The translations under genes were made by a program, and so were the position numbers. DNA of 5,566 bases from Planctomycetaceae bacterium UBA6163. GTDB taxonomy: Bacteria > Planctomycetota > Planctomycetia > Pirellulales > Pirellulaceae. The stretch's first letter is position 1, and the number at the start of each line of letters is the position of its first letter. The notes below the pieces were generated by a model. It had not been told where the DNA came from, ran no database searches, and saw nothing but the letters and a program-made list of their open reading frames with translations. The DNA lies in assembly GCA_002428205.1 (NCBI GenBank), contig DIUH01000309.1, positions 16,961 to 22,526 of the forward strand, in the 5' to 3' direction. Shown here piece by piece: positions 1 through 5,261 of this stretch.

Positions 1-1922
1 TCGTGCTGGCGATCGGCATTGTGGTTGACGATGCGATTGTGGTGGTCGAAAACGCGTCACGCCATTTGGCTGATGGATTGTCGCCCAAGGCTGCGGCGAT
101 CAAAGCGATGGAAGAAATCACCGGCCCGGTAATCGCGACAACGCTTGTGCTGTTGGCCGTTTTCGTGCCAACGGCGTTTATGCCAGGAATCACAGGCCAA
201 TTGTTCCAGCAATTCGCTTTAACCATCTCGGCCGCCGTGCTGATCAGTACGCTCAACGCCCTAACGCTCAGCCCCGCACTGTGCGGAATCGTTTTGCGAG
301 CCCCCAAGGAGTCATCCTTCATTGGGTTTCGGCTATTCAACAAAGCGTTTGATCGTGTGACCTCGGTCTACGGGGCGATCGTTTCGCGACTGGTTCGTAT
401 GGTGGCTGTTGTGATGGTCATCTATATCGTCTTGGTCGCTTATACCGGTTGGTCGTTGTCACAGTTGCCGACCGGGTTTGTCCCCGAGGAAGACCAGGGA
501 TATTTATTCGTCAACGTGCAATTGCCCGATGCTGCGTCGCAAGAACGTACCGCCGAAGTGATGGATCGGTTGAACAATTTTTATAGTACCGTCCCGGGGA
601 TCGCTAACACGGTAACGATTTCGGGATATTCGTTGATCGGCGGTTATGCCGGGTCGAATCAAGGGATGTCGGTCTTGGTATTAGAACCGTGGGAAGATCG
701 CCAGTCGGCGGCGAAGAGCCTGAAGGGGATTCAGCAGCAATTGCAGGCGGAGTTTCGCCAGATTCAAGAAGCGATTGTGTTTTCGTTCACTCCGCCCGCG
801 ATCGACGGGCTGGGTGCCGCCGGCGGTTTTCAAATGGAAGTGCTCGATCGCCAAGATGCCGGATACGAACAATTACAACTCGCTGCTGAAGGGCTGGCCG
901 AAAGTGCGAATGAACAGAGCGGTCTGGTGGGTGTCAACAGCACGTTTCGGGCGAATGTGCCACAACTGTTCGCTGATGTCGATCGCACCAAGGTGAAGAC
1001 CATGAACGTGCCGCTTGGGACGGTGTTCAACACGTTAAACGCGTATCTCGGATCGGCTTACGTTAACGACTTTACATTTCAAAATCGTTCCTACCAAGTT
1101 CGCACGCAAGCCGAAGCGGAGTTCCGCAGCGATAAAGAAGATTTGCGGCGTCTGGATGTTCGTGGACTCGATGGTTCGATGATTCCGATGTCGTCCTTGG
1201 TGGATGTTCGCGAAACGGTCGGGCCAACGGTTGTTCGTCGTTACAACCTCTATCCGGCTGCGGCGATCAATGGTTCAGCGGCACCGGGTTTCAGTTCGGG
1301 CCAGGCGCTTTCGTTGATGGAACAAACCGCTGCTGAAAATCTTAGTACCGGATTCGGATTCGAGTGGACGGGAATGTCCTATCAAGAAAAGATCGCATCG
1401 GGTGGACAAGTCTTGATCTTAGGACTGGCGGTCTTGTTCGTCTTTTTAGTTTTGGCGGCTCAGTATGAGAGTTGGACCAGTCCCGCGGCGGTAATCGCCG
1501 TTGTTCCGCTTGCCGCGTTGGGCGTCGTGTTAGCGCTCATGCTGCGCGGTGCCGACAACAATACTTACACTCAAATTGGGATCGTTTTGTTGGTTGCGTT
1601 GGCCAGCAAGAATGCGATTTTGATTGTCGAGTTCGCCAGTGAACAATATCGCAAGGGAATGTCGATCACCGAGGCAGCCGCGTCGGCGGCGACGTTGCGG
1701 TTCCGGGCGATTTTGATGACGGCGTTTTCATCGATTTTGGGCTTCTTGCCGTTGTTGGTTGCCAGCGGCGCCGGGGCCGCCAGTCGCCAAGCGGTTGGCA
1801 ACGCGGTCGTCGGCGGCATGATCGCCGCGACGTTATTCGCGTTGCTGTTCGTGCCGACCAGTTTTGTGCTGTTCAGTTGGTTCGCAAAACGTCCGGTAAC
1901 AAGCGATGCGGAAAAGCAGTAG
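1..1922 (+). CDS. RND (HAE1/AcrB-like) multidrug efflux pump, C-terminal part; 5' end outside the window
   Basis: Inner-membrane, proton-driven pump of a tripartite efflux system, which in Gram-negative cells works with a periplasmic adaptor and a TolC-like outer membrane channel. The reading frame is open from base 3, and 639 residues precede a TAG. The first residues are already the TM4 motif with the paired Asp 9 and 10 (AcrB D407/D408), so about 400 N-terminal residues lie upstream. TM5-TM6 cover roughly residues 43-98 and TM7 roughly 130-150. The motif LPTGFVPEEDQG (155-166) then opens the second periplasmic domain, about 151-465. TM8-TM12 follow: YESW at 488-491, the proton-relay Lys 536 in ASKNAILIVEF (AcrB K940), Arg 568 (AcrB R971), and a Gly-rich TM12 from about 600. 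All relay residues in view are intact, so the pump should be functional. HAE1 subfamily is clear; the substrate cannot be read from sequence. The next gene is convergent, so this gene ends its transcription unit here. Confidence 0.96.
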   Translation, partial: VLAIGIVVDDAIVVVENASRHLADGLSPKAAAIKAMEEITGPVIATTLVLLAVFVPTAFMPGITGQLFQQFALTISAAVLISTLNALTLSPALCGIVLRAPKESSFIGFRLFNKAFDRVTSVYGAIVSRLVRMVAVVMVIYIVLVAYTGWSLSQLPTGFVPEEDQGYLFVNVQLPDAASQERTAEVMDRLNNFYSTVPGIANTVTISGYSLIGGYAGSNQGMSVLVLEPWEDRQSAAKSLKGIQQQLQAEFRQIQEAIVFSFTPPAIDGLGAAGGFQMEVLDRQDAGYEQLQLAAEGLAESANEQSGLVGVNSTFRANVPQLFADVDRTKVKTMNVPLGTVFNTLNAYLGSAYVNDFTFQNRSYQVRTQAEAEFRSDKEDLRRLDVRGLDGSMIPMSSLVDVRETVGPTVVRRYNLYPAAAINGSAAPGFSSGQALSLMEQTAAENLSTGFGFEWTGMSYQEKIASGGQVLILGLAVLFVFLVLAAQYESWTSPAAVIAVVPLAALGVVLALMLRGADNNTYTQIGIVLLVALASKNAILIVEFASEQYRKGMSITEAAASAATLRFRAILMTAFSSILGFLPLLVASGAGAASRQAVGNAVVGGMIAATLFALLFVPTSFVLFSWFAKRPVTSDAEKQ

Positions 1923-1937
1923 GCTTTCGGTATAATC

Positions 1938-1991
1938 AGCCGTTGGGCGTTAACCCCGGTTCCTACCAACCGTCGCTAACGCGATGCGGCT
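1938..1991. repeat. Imperfect palindrome between convergent genes; possible bidirectional terminator
   Basis: Nested inverted repeats are visible: AGCCG (1938-1942) with CGGCT (1987-1991), GCGTTA (1947-1952) with TAACGC (1977-1982), and GGTT (1958-1961) with AACC (1968-1971) around a six-base loop. C-G pairs at 1954/1975 and 1957/1972 strengthen the inner part. It sits between the stops of the pump gene and the convergent decarboxylase gene. On the + strand T-rich sequence (ATTTTGTTTTG) begins at once after it, which fits a terminator for the pump gene. On the - strand it lies downstream of the decarboxylase stop but is not followed by a T-run. The motif resembles palindromes I recall as abundant between planctomycete genes, so a dispersed repeat copy is an alternative. 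Confidence 0.5.
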
Positions 1992-2025
1992 AATTTTGTT
2001 TTGCCGAAGTTTTTTGCCGACCTGC

Positions 2026-2997
2026 CTAGCTGTAGTTCGGTGTTGGCGGCCGGTAGTCGGACAACTTGATCGTTTTGAACCACTCGATCGTTTTGCTCAA
2101 TCCATCGCGGAGCGATATCTTCGGTTCCCAGCCGAGGTGTTTTCTGGCGAGCGTGATATCGGGTTGGCGGCGGGTCGGATCGTCCGGTGGCAACGGCTTG
2201 CGAACCAGTTGCGACCCAGAACCTGACAATTCGATCACCAATTCGGCGAGTTCACGAATTGTAAACTCGCCTTGGTTGCCGATGTTAACCGGACCAATAA
2301 AATCTTTCGGCCCGTTCATCATCGCGATGATCGCGTCGACCAGGTCGTCGCGATAGCAGAACGAACGGGTTTGCTGGCCATCGCCAAAGATCGTGATCGA
2401 TTCGCCGTTGAGTGCTTGGCGAATGAAGTTCGAAACGACTCGGCCGTCGTAAGGATGCATCCGCGGGCCGTAAGTGTTGAAAATTCGTACGATGCGAATG
2501 TCGACCCGATTGGATCGGTGATAATCCATGAACAACGTTTCGGCGACTCGCTTGCCCTCGTCATAACAAGCACGTGGTCCGATCGGGTTGACGCAACCCC
2601 GATACGTTTCCGGTTGCGGATGAACTTCGGGATCGCCATAAACTTCGCTGGTGCTGGCCTGCAGGATTCTGGCGCCACAGCGTTTGGCGATTCCCAGCAT
2701 GTTGATCGAACCGAGCACCGACGTTTTGATCGTCTTGATCGGGTTGTATTGGTAATGCCCAGGCGCGGCCGGGCATGCCATGTTGTAAATCTGGTCAACT
2801 TCCAAGTGGATCGGCAATGTGATGTCGTGGCGAATCAGTTCAAAATTGGGTCGGTCCAGCAGGTGAACGACGTTGGTTTTCTGGCTGGTGAAGAAATTGT
2901 CCAAACAGATAACGTCGTGCCCCTCGTCGACCAATCGCTCGCAAAGGTGCGAACCGAGAAAACCGGCGCCGCCAGTGACAAGAATTCGTTTAAGCAT
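2026..2997 (-). CDS. uxs: UDP-glucuronate decarboxylase (UDP-xylose synthase), extended SDR family
   Basis: Cytosolic NAD-dependent enzyme converting UDP-glucuronate to UDP-xylose plus CO2 (EC 4.1.1.35), a nucleotide-sugar donor for surface polysaccharide or glycan synthesis. The 323-residue protein starts MLKRILVTGGAGFLG, the Rossmann GxxGxxG motif at 9-15. Asp 33 ends strand 2 and suits NAD rather than NADP. Family signatures follow: CPAAPGHYQYNPIKT (75-89), the active-site block STSEVYGDPEVHPQ (115-128) with Glu 118, and Tyr 145 / Lys 149 in YDEGKR, which is more typical of UXS than of UDP-glucose epimerases or dehydratases. RIFNTYGPRM (171-180) and GDGQQTRSFCYRDD (205-218) bind the substrate side. 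Length matches single-domain bacterial UXS; there is no ArnA-type formyltransferase fusion. No good Shine-Dalgarno site precedes the ATG. Neighbours are unrelated: convergent with the pump gene and divergent from the COG0720 gene, so it is probably monocistronic. Activity is inferred from homology. Confidence 0.95.
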   Translation of the reverse strand: MLKRILVTGGAGFLGSHLCERLVDEGHDVICLDNFFTSQKTNVVHLLDRPNFELIRHDITLPIHLEVDQIYNMACPAAPGHYQYNPIKTIKTSVLGSINMLGIAKRCGARILQASTSEVYGDPEVHPQPETYRGCVNPIGPRACYDEGKRVAETLFMDYHRSNRVDIRIVRIFNTYGPRMHPYDGRVVSNFIRQALNGESITIFGDGQQTRSFCYRDDLVDAIIAMMNGPKDFIGPVNIGNQGEFTIRELAELVIELSGSGSQLVRKPLPPDDPTRRQPDITLARKHLGWEPKISLRDGLSKTIEWFKTIKLSDYRPPTPNYS

Positions 2998-3170
2998 TTG
3001 CGAATCAACTTTTCGAGATCGGTGAAGCAGGCGTGTCGCTGCAGGAGACGCTCCGCTGGACGGGTCAGTATAGTTTCGGACCCTGACTTTACGGATCGAC
3101 CATTTACCATCACGTTTAGCAAAAATCTTTCACGTTTTCCTCACCATCGGATTTATCGTACCAATTGATC

Positions 3171-3668
3171 ATGAGCAACTCTGCTGCAACCTACCGAGTC
3201 GAAGTCACCAAAGAAGCGTTCACGTTTGCCGCGGCGCATTTTATCACGTTTGCCAAAGACATTTGTGAACGGATTCATGGTCACAATTACGGCGTTCGGG
3301 TAACGGTCGAAGGGCCGCTGGATGAAAACCGTTACGTGGTCGACTTTATCGCGCTACGCGATGCGGTGCTGGAAATCACCGCTGGGCTGGACCATCACGT
3401 CCTATTGCCGACCGATCACAAAGAAATACTGGTTTCGTCGGACGAAAAAGAAACGACGGCACGGTTTCGCGATCGCCGTTGGGTATTCCCGAACGAGGAT
3501 TGTGTGCACCTACCCGTGATTAACACCACGGCCGAGGAGATCGCCCGGGTGATCGCAGAACGCGTTCGCGAACAGACTCGGGCGAAGTTTGGCGACGCCA
3601 TCACGTGGATCGAAGTCGCTGTGGATGAAAATCATGGCCAGTGGGGTGTTTGCCGAATGCCATGGTGA
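3171..3668 (+). CDS. COG0720 family enzyme: 6-carboxy/6-pyruvoyl-tetrahydropterin synthase (QueD/PTPS-like)
   Basis: Zinc-dependent T-fold enzyme acting on dihydroneopterin triphosphate. Family members make 6-carboxytetrahydropterin (queuosine), 6-pyruvoyltetrahydropterin (biopterin) or a folate precursor. Counted from the ATG at 3171, the protein is 165 residues. The zinc ligands are His 23 (FAAAHF) and His 36/His 38 in CERIHGHNY. Cys 32 is the catalytic cysteine in QueD-type spacing (C-x3-HGH). Asp 74/His 75 in GLDHHVL complete the catalytic set, and Glu 153 in VDENHG is the likely pterin-anchoring glutamate. About 35 residues between the LDHH motif and the INTTAEEIA helix (roughly 81-115, charged) exceed what short QueD proteins of ~120 residues carry. 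Glu 33 directly after the catalytic Cys may matter for specificity. A TTG two codons upstream (3165) is less likely than the ATG. No clear ribosome binding site is visible. No queuosine, folate or biopterin partner gene lies in view, so the exact product is unresolved. Confidence 0.9.
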   Translation: MSNSAATYRVEVTKEAFTFAAAHFITFAKDICERIHGHNYGVRVTVEGPLDENRYVVDFIALRDAVLEITAGLDHHVLLPTDHKEILVSSDEKETTARFRDRRWVFPNEDCVHLPVINTTAEEIARVIAERVREQTRAKFGDAITWIEVAVDENHGQWGVCRMPW

Positions 3669-3697
3669 TGCTGCCTGTGGCGTCGCCAGCATTCGGC
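3652..3697. repeat. Long imperfect hairpin spanning the stop codon of the COG0720 gene
   Basis: GCCGAATGC (3652-3660) is the exact reverse complement of GCATTCGGC (3689-3697). Inside, after a two-base bulge, 3663-3673 pairs with 3678-3688 over eleven positions, four of them G-T wobbles, leaving a CCTG loop. The whole is a 20-bp stem covering the last coding codons and the TGA at 3666-3668. No T-run follows, so it is not a classical intrinsic terminator. It could act as a 3' mRNA stabiliser or Rho-linked end, or be a palindromic repeat. The pairing is seen directly; the role is inferred. Confidence 0.55.
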
Positions 3698-3713
3698 CGC
3701 TCACCGCGTTCTT

Positions 3714-3744
3714 ATCGCCATAATCGCCATAATCGCCGCAATCG
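3714..3744. repeat. 9-bp direct tandem repeat, about 3.4 copies
   Basis: ATCGCCATA (3714-3722) and ATCGCCATA (3723-3731) are identical. ATCGCCGCA (3732-3740) follows as a diverged copy, then a partial ATCG. It lies in the spacer between the COG0720 gene and fliG, outside any supported gene. A small slippage-prone repeat with no evident function; copy number may vary between strains. Confidence 0.75.
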
Positions 3745-3929
3745 AACCTTTCCGCACCACCGCTGCGTGTGTCTTTGACGGCATCGTCGCCGCCGCTGTT
3801 GGCCGGTCGACTTTCAAGCCGATGAAACTTAGGCCAATTGTCGACAGCGACCTTCAGCGATCGAGTGTGACCGCCTTGGCCGACTGATTTGCAGACAAGA
3901 ATGTCGAATTGGCGGAGACGAATGTATCG

Positions 3930-4955
3930 ATGAAAAAGCGAACGGAACATCGAATTCTAAGTGAAGAAGGGCTTCACAAAGCGGCAGTTCTTTTAATGAG
4001 CTTGCCGAACAAGGCCGCTGCGGCGGTACTTGCCAAGCTTCCATCGCACTACATCGAAGCGATCACGATTCGGATTGCTCAACTCGATTCGGTTGCCGGT
4101 GACGAACAAGAAATCGTCATGGCGCAGTTCTTAACCAGCAAGACCAGCGCGATTTATGCCAGCCCGGGTGGTTTGGAACGTGCCAAGGAGTTGATCAAAG
4201 AAGCACTCGGTCGTGATGCGACCGAATTGATCGGCACGTTGCAGCAGACAATCGAGTCGATGCCGTTCAGCTTTGTGAAGAAAGTCGATTCCCAGACATT
4301 GTTGCAGTTTATCAGTGACGAGCACCCGCAGACCATTGCGCTGCTGATGAGCCACTTTACCGCAAACTACGCCGCCGAAGTGCTCGGTGGGCTGACGCCC
4401 GAAAAACAGCTGGAAGTGATCAGGCGGATCGCGACCATTGGGCGAACCAGCCCCGAAGCTGTCGCAGAACTTGAAAACGCCCTGGAGCAACGCCTCAGCA
4501 GTATGGTCAACATGCAGCAGGCCAACGTGGGCGGAGTCGAAAGCGTGGCCGAAATCTTGAACGTGTCCGAACGATCGATCGAACGTTCGATCATGGAAGC
4601 GCTCGCACGCGATAGCGCCGAACTGTCGGCAGAAATTCGTCGATTGATGTTCGTCTTTGAAGACATCTCGAAACTCGCCGCTCGCGATATTCAAACGCTG
4701 CTCAAGAACGTCGAAACCAGTCAATGGGCAATGGCACTCAAGGGTGCTAGCAAAGCGTTGCAAGATAAGATTATGGAGAATATGAGTACTCGCGCGGCAG
4801 AAAACCTGCGCGAGGAAATGGGGTATTTGGGCAGCGTGCGAGTTTCTGAAGTCGAGGCGACTCAGCAAAAGATCGTCGACATTGTGCGAACCTTGGAAGA
4901 CAACGGCGAAATTTCGCGTCCGACAGGCGACACCGAGGAGCAATACGTCAACTAG
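3930..4955 (+). CDS. fliG: Flagellar motor switch protein FliG
   Basis: Cytoplasmic rotor protein. It binds the FliF ring and FliM, and its C-terminal domain meets the stator MotA to generate torque and switch direction. Counted from the ATG at 3930 the protein has 341 residues, matching the usual ~330-340. FliG_N covers about 12-115 (LHKAAVLLMSLP). FliG_M carries the FliM-binding EHPQTIA motif at 131-137. The flexible GG linker is at 201-202, followed by FliG_C with the MFVF hinge motif at 240-243. The torque ridge is present: Lys 271, Arg 288, Glu 295, Glu 296 and Arg 304 align with E. coli K264, R281, D288, D289 and R297, with Asp to Glu changes that keep charge. A GGAG at 3914-3917 lies 12 bases before the ATG, rather far for an ideal site; a TTG at 3909 is the alternative start. 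No other flagellar gene is adjacent, so it is a dispersed fliG. Confidence 0.97.
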   Translation: MKKRTEHRILSEEGLHKAAVLLMSLPNKAAAAVLAKLPSHYIEAITIRIAQLDSVAGDEQEIVMAQFLTSKTSAIYASPGGLERAKELIKEALGRDATELIGTLQQTIESMPFSFVKKVDSQTLLQFISDEHPQTIALLMSHFTANYAAEVLGGLTPEKQLEVIRRIATIGRTSPEAVAELENALEQRLSSMVNMQQANVGGVESVAEILNVSERSIERSIMEALARDSAELSAEIRRLMFVFEDISKLAARDIQTLLKNVETSQWAMALKGASKALQDKIMENMSTRAAENLREEMGYLGSVRVSEVEATQQKIVDIVRTLEDNGEISRPTGDTEEQYVN

Positions 4956-5044
4956 TGCGGGATGGAAAAATAGGAGATCTGGTACACATGGAGCATTTGC
5001 GTCGGTCGCCATTCGCCGCACTGATCGATTGATTTAGAAAAATC

Positions 5045-5087
5045 TGTGGAATCGTCAAAGTTTGACACACCGGTTGACGATTTCACA
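5045..5087. repeat. Inverted repeat with 14-position arms (operator, or terminator after fliG)
   Basis: TGTGGAATCGTCAA (5045-5058) is complementary to TTGACGATTTCACA (5074-5087) at 13 of 14 positions, the remaining one being a G-T wobble. The loop is 15 bases. A second, overlapping palindrome, GTCAAAGTTTGAC (5054-5066), is perfect around one central G. It lies 89 bases after the fliG stop. On the + strand no T-run follows. On the - strand the hairpin is followed by GATTTTTC, which would suit termination of leftward transcripts, yet no leftward gene is seen. Arms of this length with a spaced dyad also fit a dimeric regulator site. Confidence 0.55.
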
Positions 5088-5132
5088 CTTGGGCTCCGAA
5101 ACCGCGCCGTCACAGTGCGTCGAGGTTTTGGA

Positions 5133-5153
5133 AGTGTGGGGGGCATCCACACT
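5133..5153 (+). repeat. Perfect 7-bp hairpin with G-rich loop
   Basis: AGTGTGG (5133-5139) pairs with CCACACT (5147-5153) around a seven-base loop, GGGGCAT. An alternative overlapping pairing joins TCGAG (5120-5124) to CTCGA (5152-5156). The following bases are only mildly T-rich, so a terminator role is weak. It may be part of the structured leader just downstream. Confidence 0.4.
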
Positions 5154-5164
5154 CGACCCTTGAT

Positions 5165-5234
5165 CGTTTGTCAAAGAATCTGTAACGGACCAATCGCCGT
5201 GGGGTGATTGCGGTACAGCCCGCTTTGACAGGCG
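5165..5234 (+). promoter_or_regulatory. Candidate structured 5' leader RNA (three nested stems) upstream of the TolC-like lipoprotein gene
   Basis: The outer stem pairs 5165-5176 with 5223-5234 over twelve positions, ten Watson-Crick and two G-U. Internal loops AAT and CCCG separate it from the middle stem, CTGTA (5180-5184) with TACAG (5214-5218). After another asymmetric loop, CAATCGCC (5191-5198) pairs with GGTGATTG (5203-5210), one G-U, closing a GTGG tetraloop. An alternative pairing, ACGG (5185-5188) with CCGT (5197-5200), would compete with the apical stem. The module ends 27 bases before the start codon. This resembles a cis-regulatory aptamer domain, but it matches no riboswitch class I know; a protein-binding leader or chance folding remain possible. 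Confidence 0.4.
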
Positions 5235-5239
5235 TAAAG

Positions 5240-5257
5240 GGACTTCAATGGAAGTCC
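5240..5257 (+). promoter_or_regulatory. Hairpin over the translation-initiation region of the lipoprotein gene
   Basis: GGACTTC (5240-5246) and GAAGTCC (5251-5257) form a perfect 7-bp stem with an AATG loop, ending four bases before the ATG at 5262. The only Shine-Dalgarno-like bases at sensible spacing, GGAAG (5250-5254, seven bases before the start), lie in the loop edge and right arm, so folding would mask them. The stretch also holds a four-codon mini-ORF (5248-5262, encoding MEVL) whose TGA overlaps the lipoprotein ATG by one base, with AAAGGGA upstream of it. This is consistent with translational control by occlusion or coupling. The Shine-Dalgarno match is itself weak. Confidence 0.45.
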
Positions 5258-5261
5258 TCTG

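Larger units (their letters stand above)
4956..5261. other. 306-base non-coding region rich in inverted repeats between fliG and the lipoprotein gene
   Basis: No supportable gene was found here on either strand. The stretch contains a 14-bp-stem inverted repeat at 5045-5087, a 7-bp hairpin at 5133-5153, three nested stems at 5165-5234 and a 7-bp hairpin at 5240-5257. The hexamer TTTGAC or its complement GTCAAA occurs four times. I could not identify a convincing sigma-70 promoter: TTGACA at 5062-5067 has no good -10 element at 16-18 bases. The density of structure suggests a long regulatory 5' leader, a small RNA, or a binding region for a regulator. Confidence 0.6.

Noticed and set aside
1931..1936. 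Perfect TATAAT hexamer just after the pump stop codon
   Set aside because: The -35 position (about 1908-1913, GCGGAA) does not match, and transcription would run only into the antisense strand of the decarboxylase gene.
3067..3072. TATACT on the - strand as a -10 element for the decarboxylase gene
   Set aside because: Good hexamer match, but no acceptable -35 element lies 16-18 bases upstream, so a promoter cannot be claimed from sequence alone.
2272..3168. Open frame of 298 codons on the + strand opposite the UDP-glucuronate decarboxylase gene
   Set aside because: It is a shadow of the decarboxylase gene. Its translation shows no family motif, and its sense partner is fully conserved.
3878..3892. 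Sigma-54-like GG...GC promoter upstream of fliG (TTGGCCG ... TTTGCA)
   Set aside because: The GG and GC dinucleotides are separated by 11 bases, where the family needs 10, and the -24 half departs from TGGCAC. Spacing errors of one base usually abolish function.
3510..3950. Open frame on the - strand across the COG0720 gene end and the spacer before fliG
   Set aside because: It includes the 9-bp repeat as a DYGDYGD stretch and overlaps two better-supported genes. No start context or domain supports it.
4131..5021. Long open frame (296 codons) on the - strand opposite fliG
   Set aside because: It lies antisense to an unmistakable fliG, and its translation is rich in His, Phe, Gln and Cys with no recognisable domain. 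Codon bias of the sense gene explains the lack of stops.
4988..5032. Fourteen-codon ORF (MEHLRRSPFAALID) after fliG
   Set aside because: It is preceded by AGGAG, but at long spacing. The peptide has no recognisable character, and length alone gives no support.
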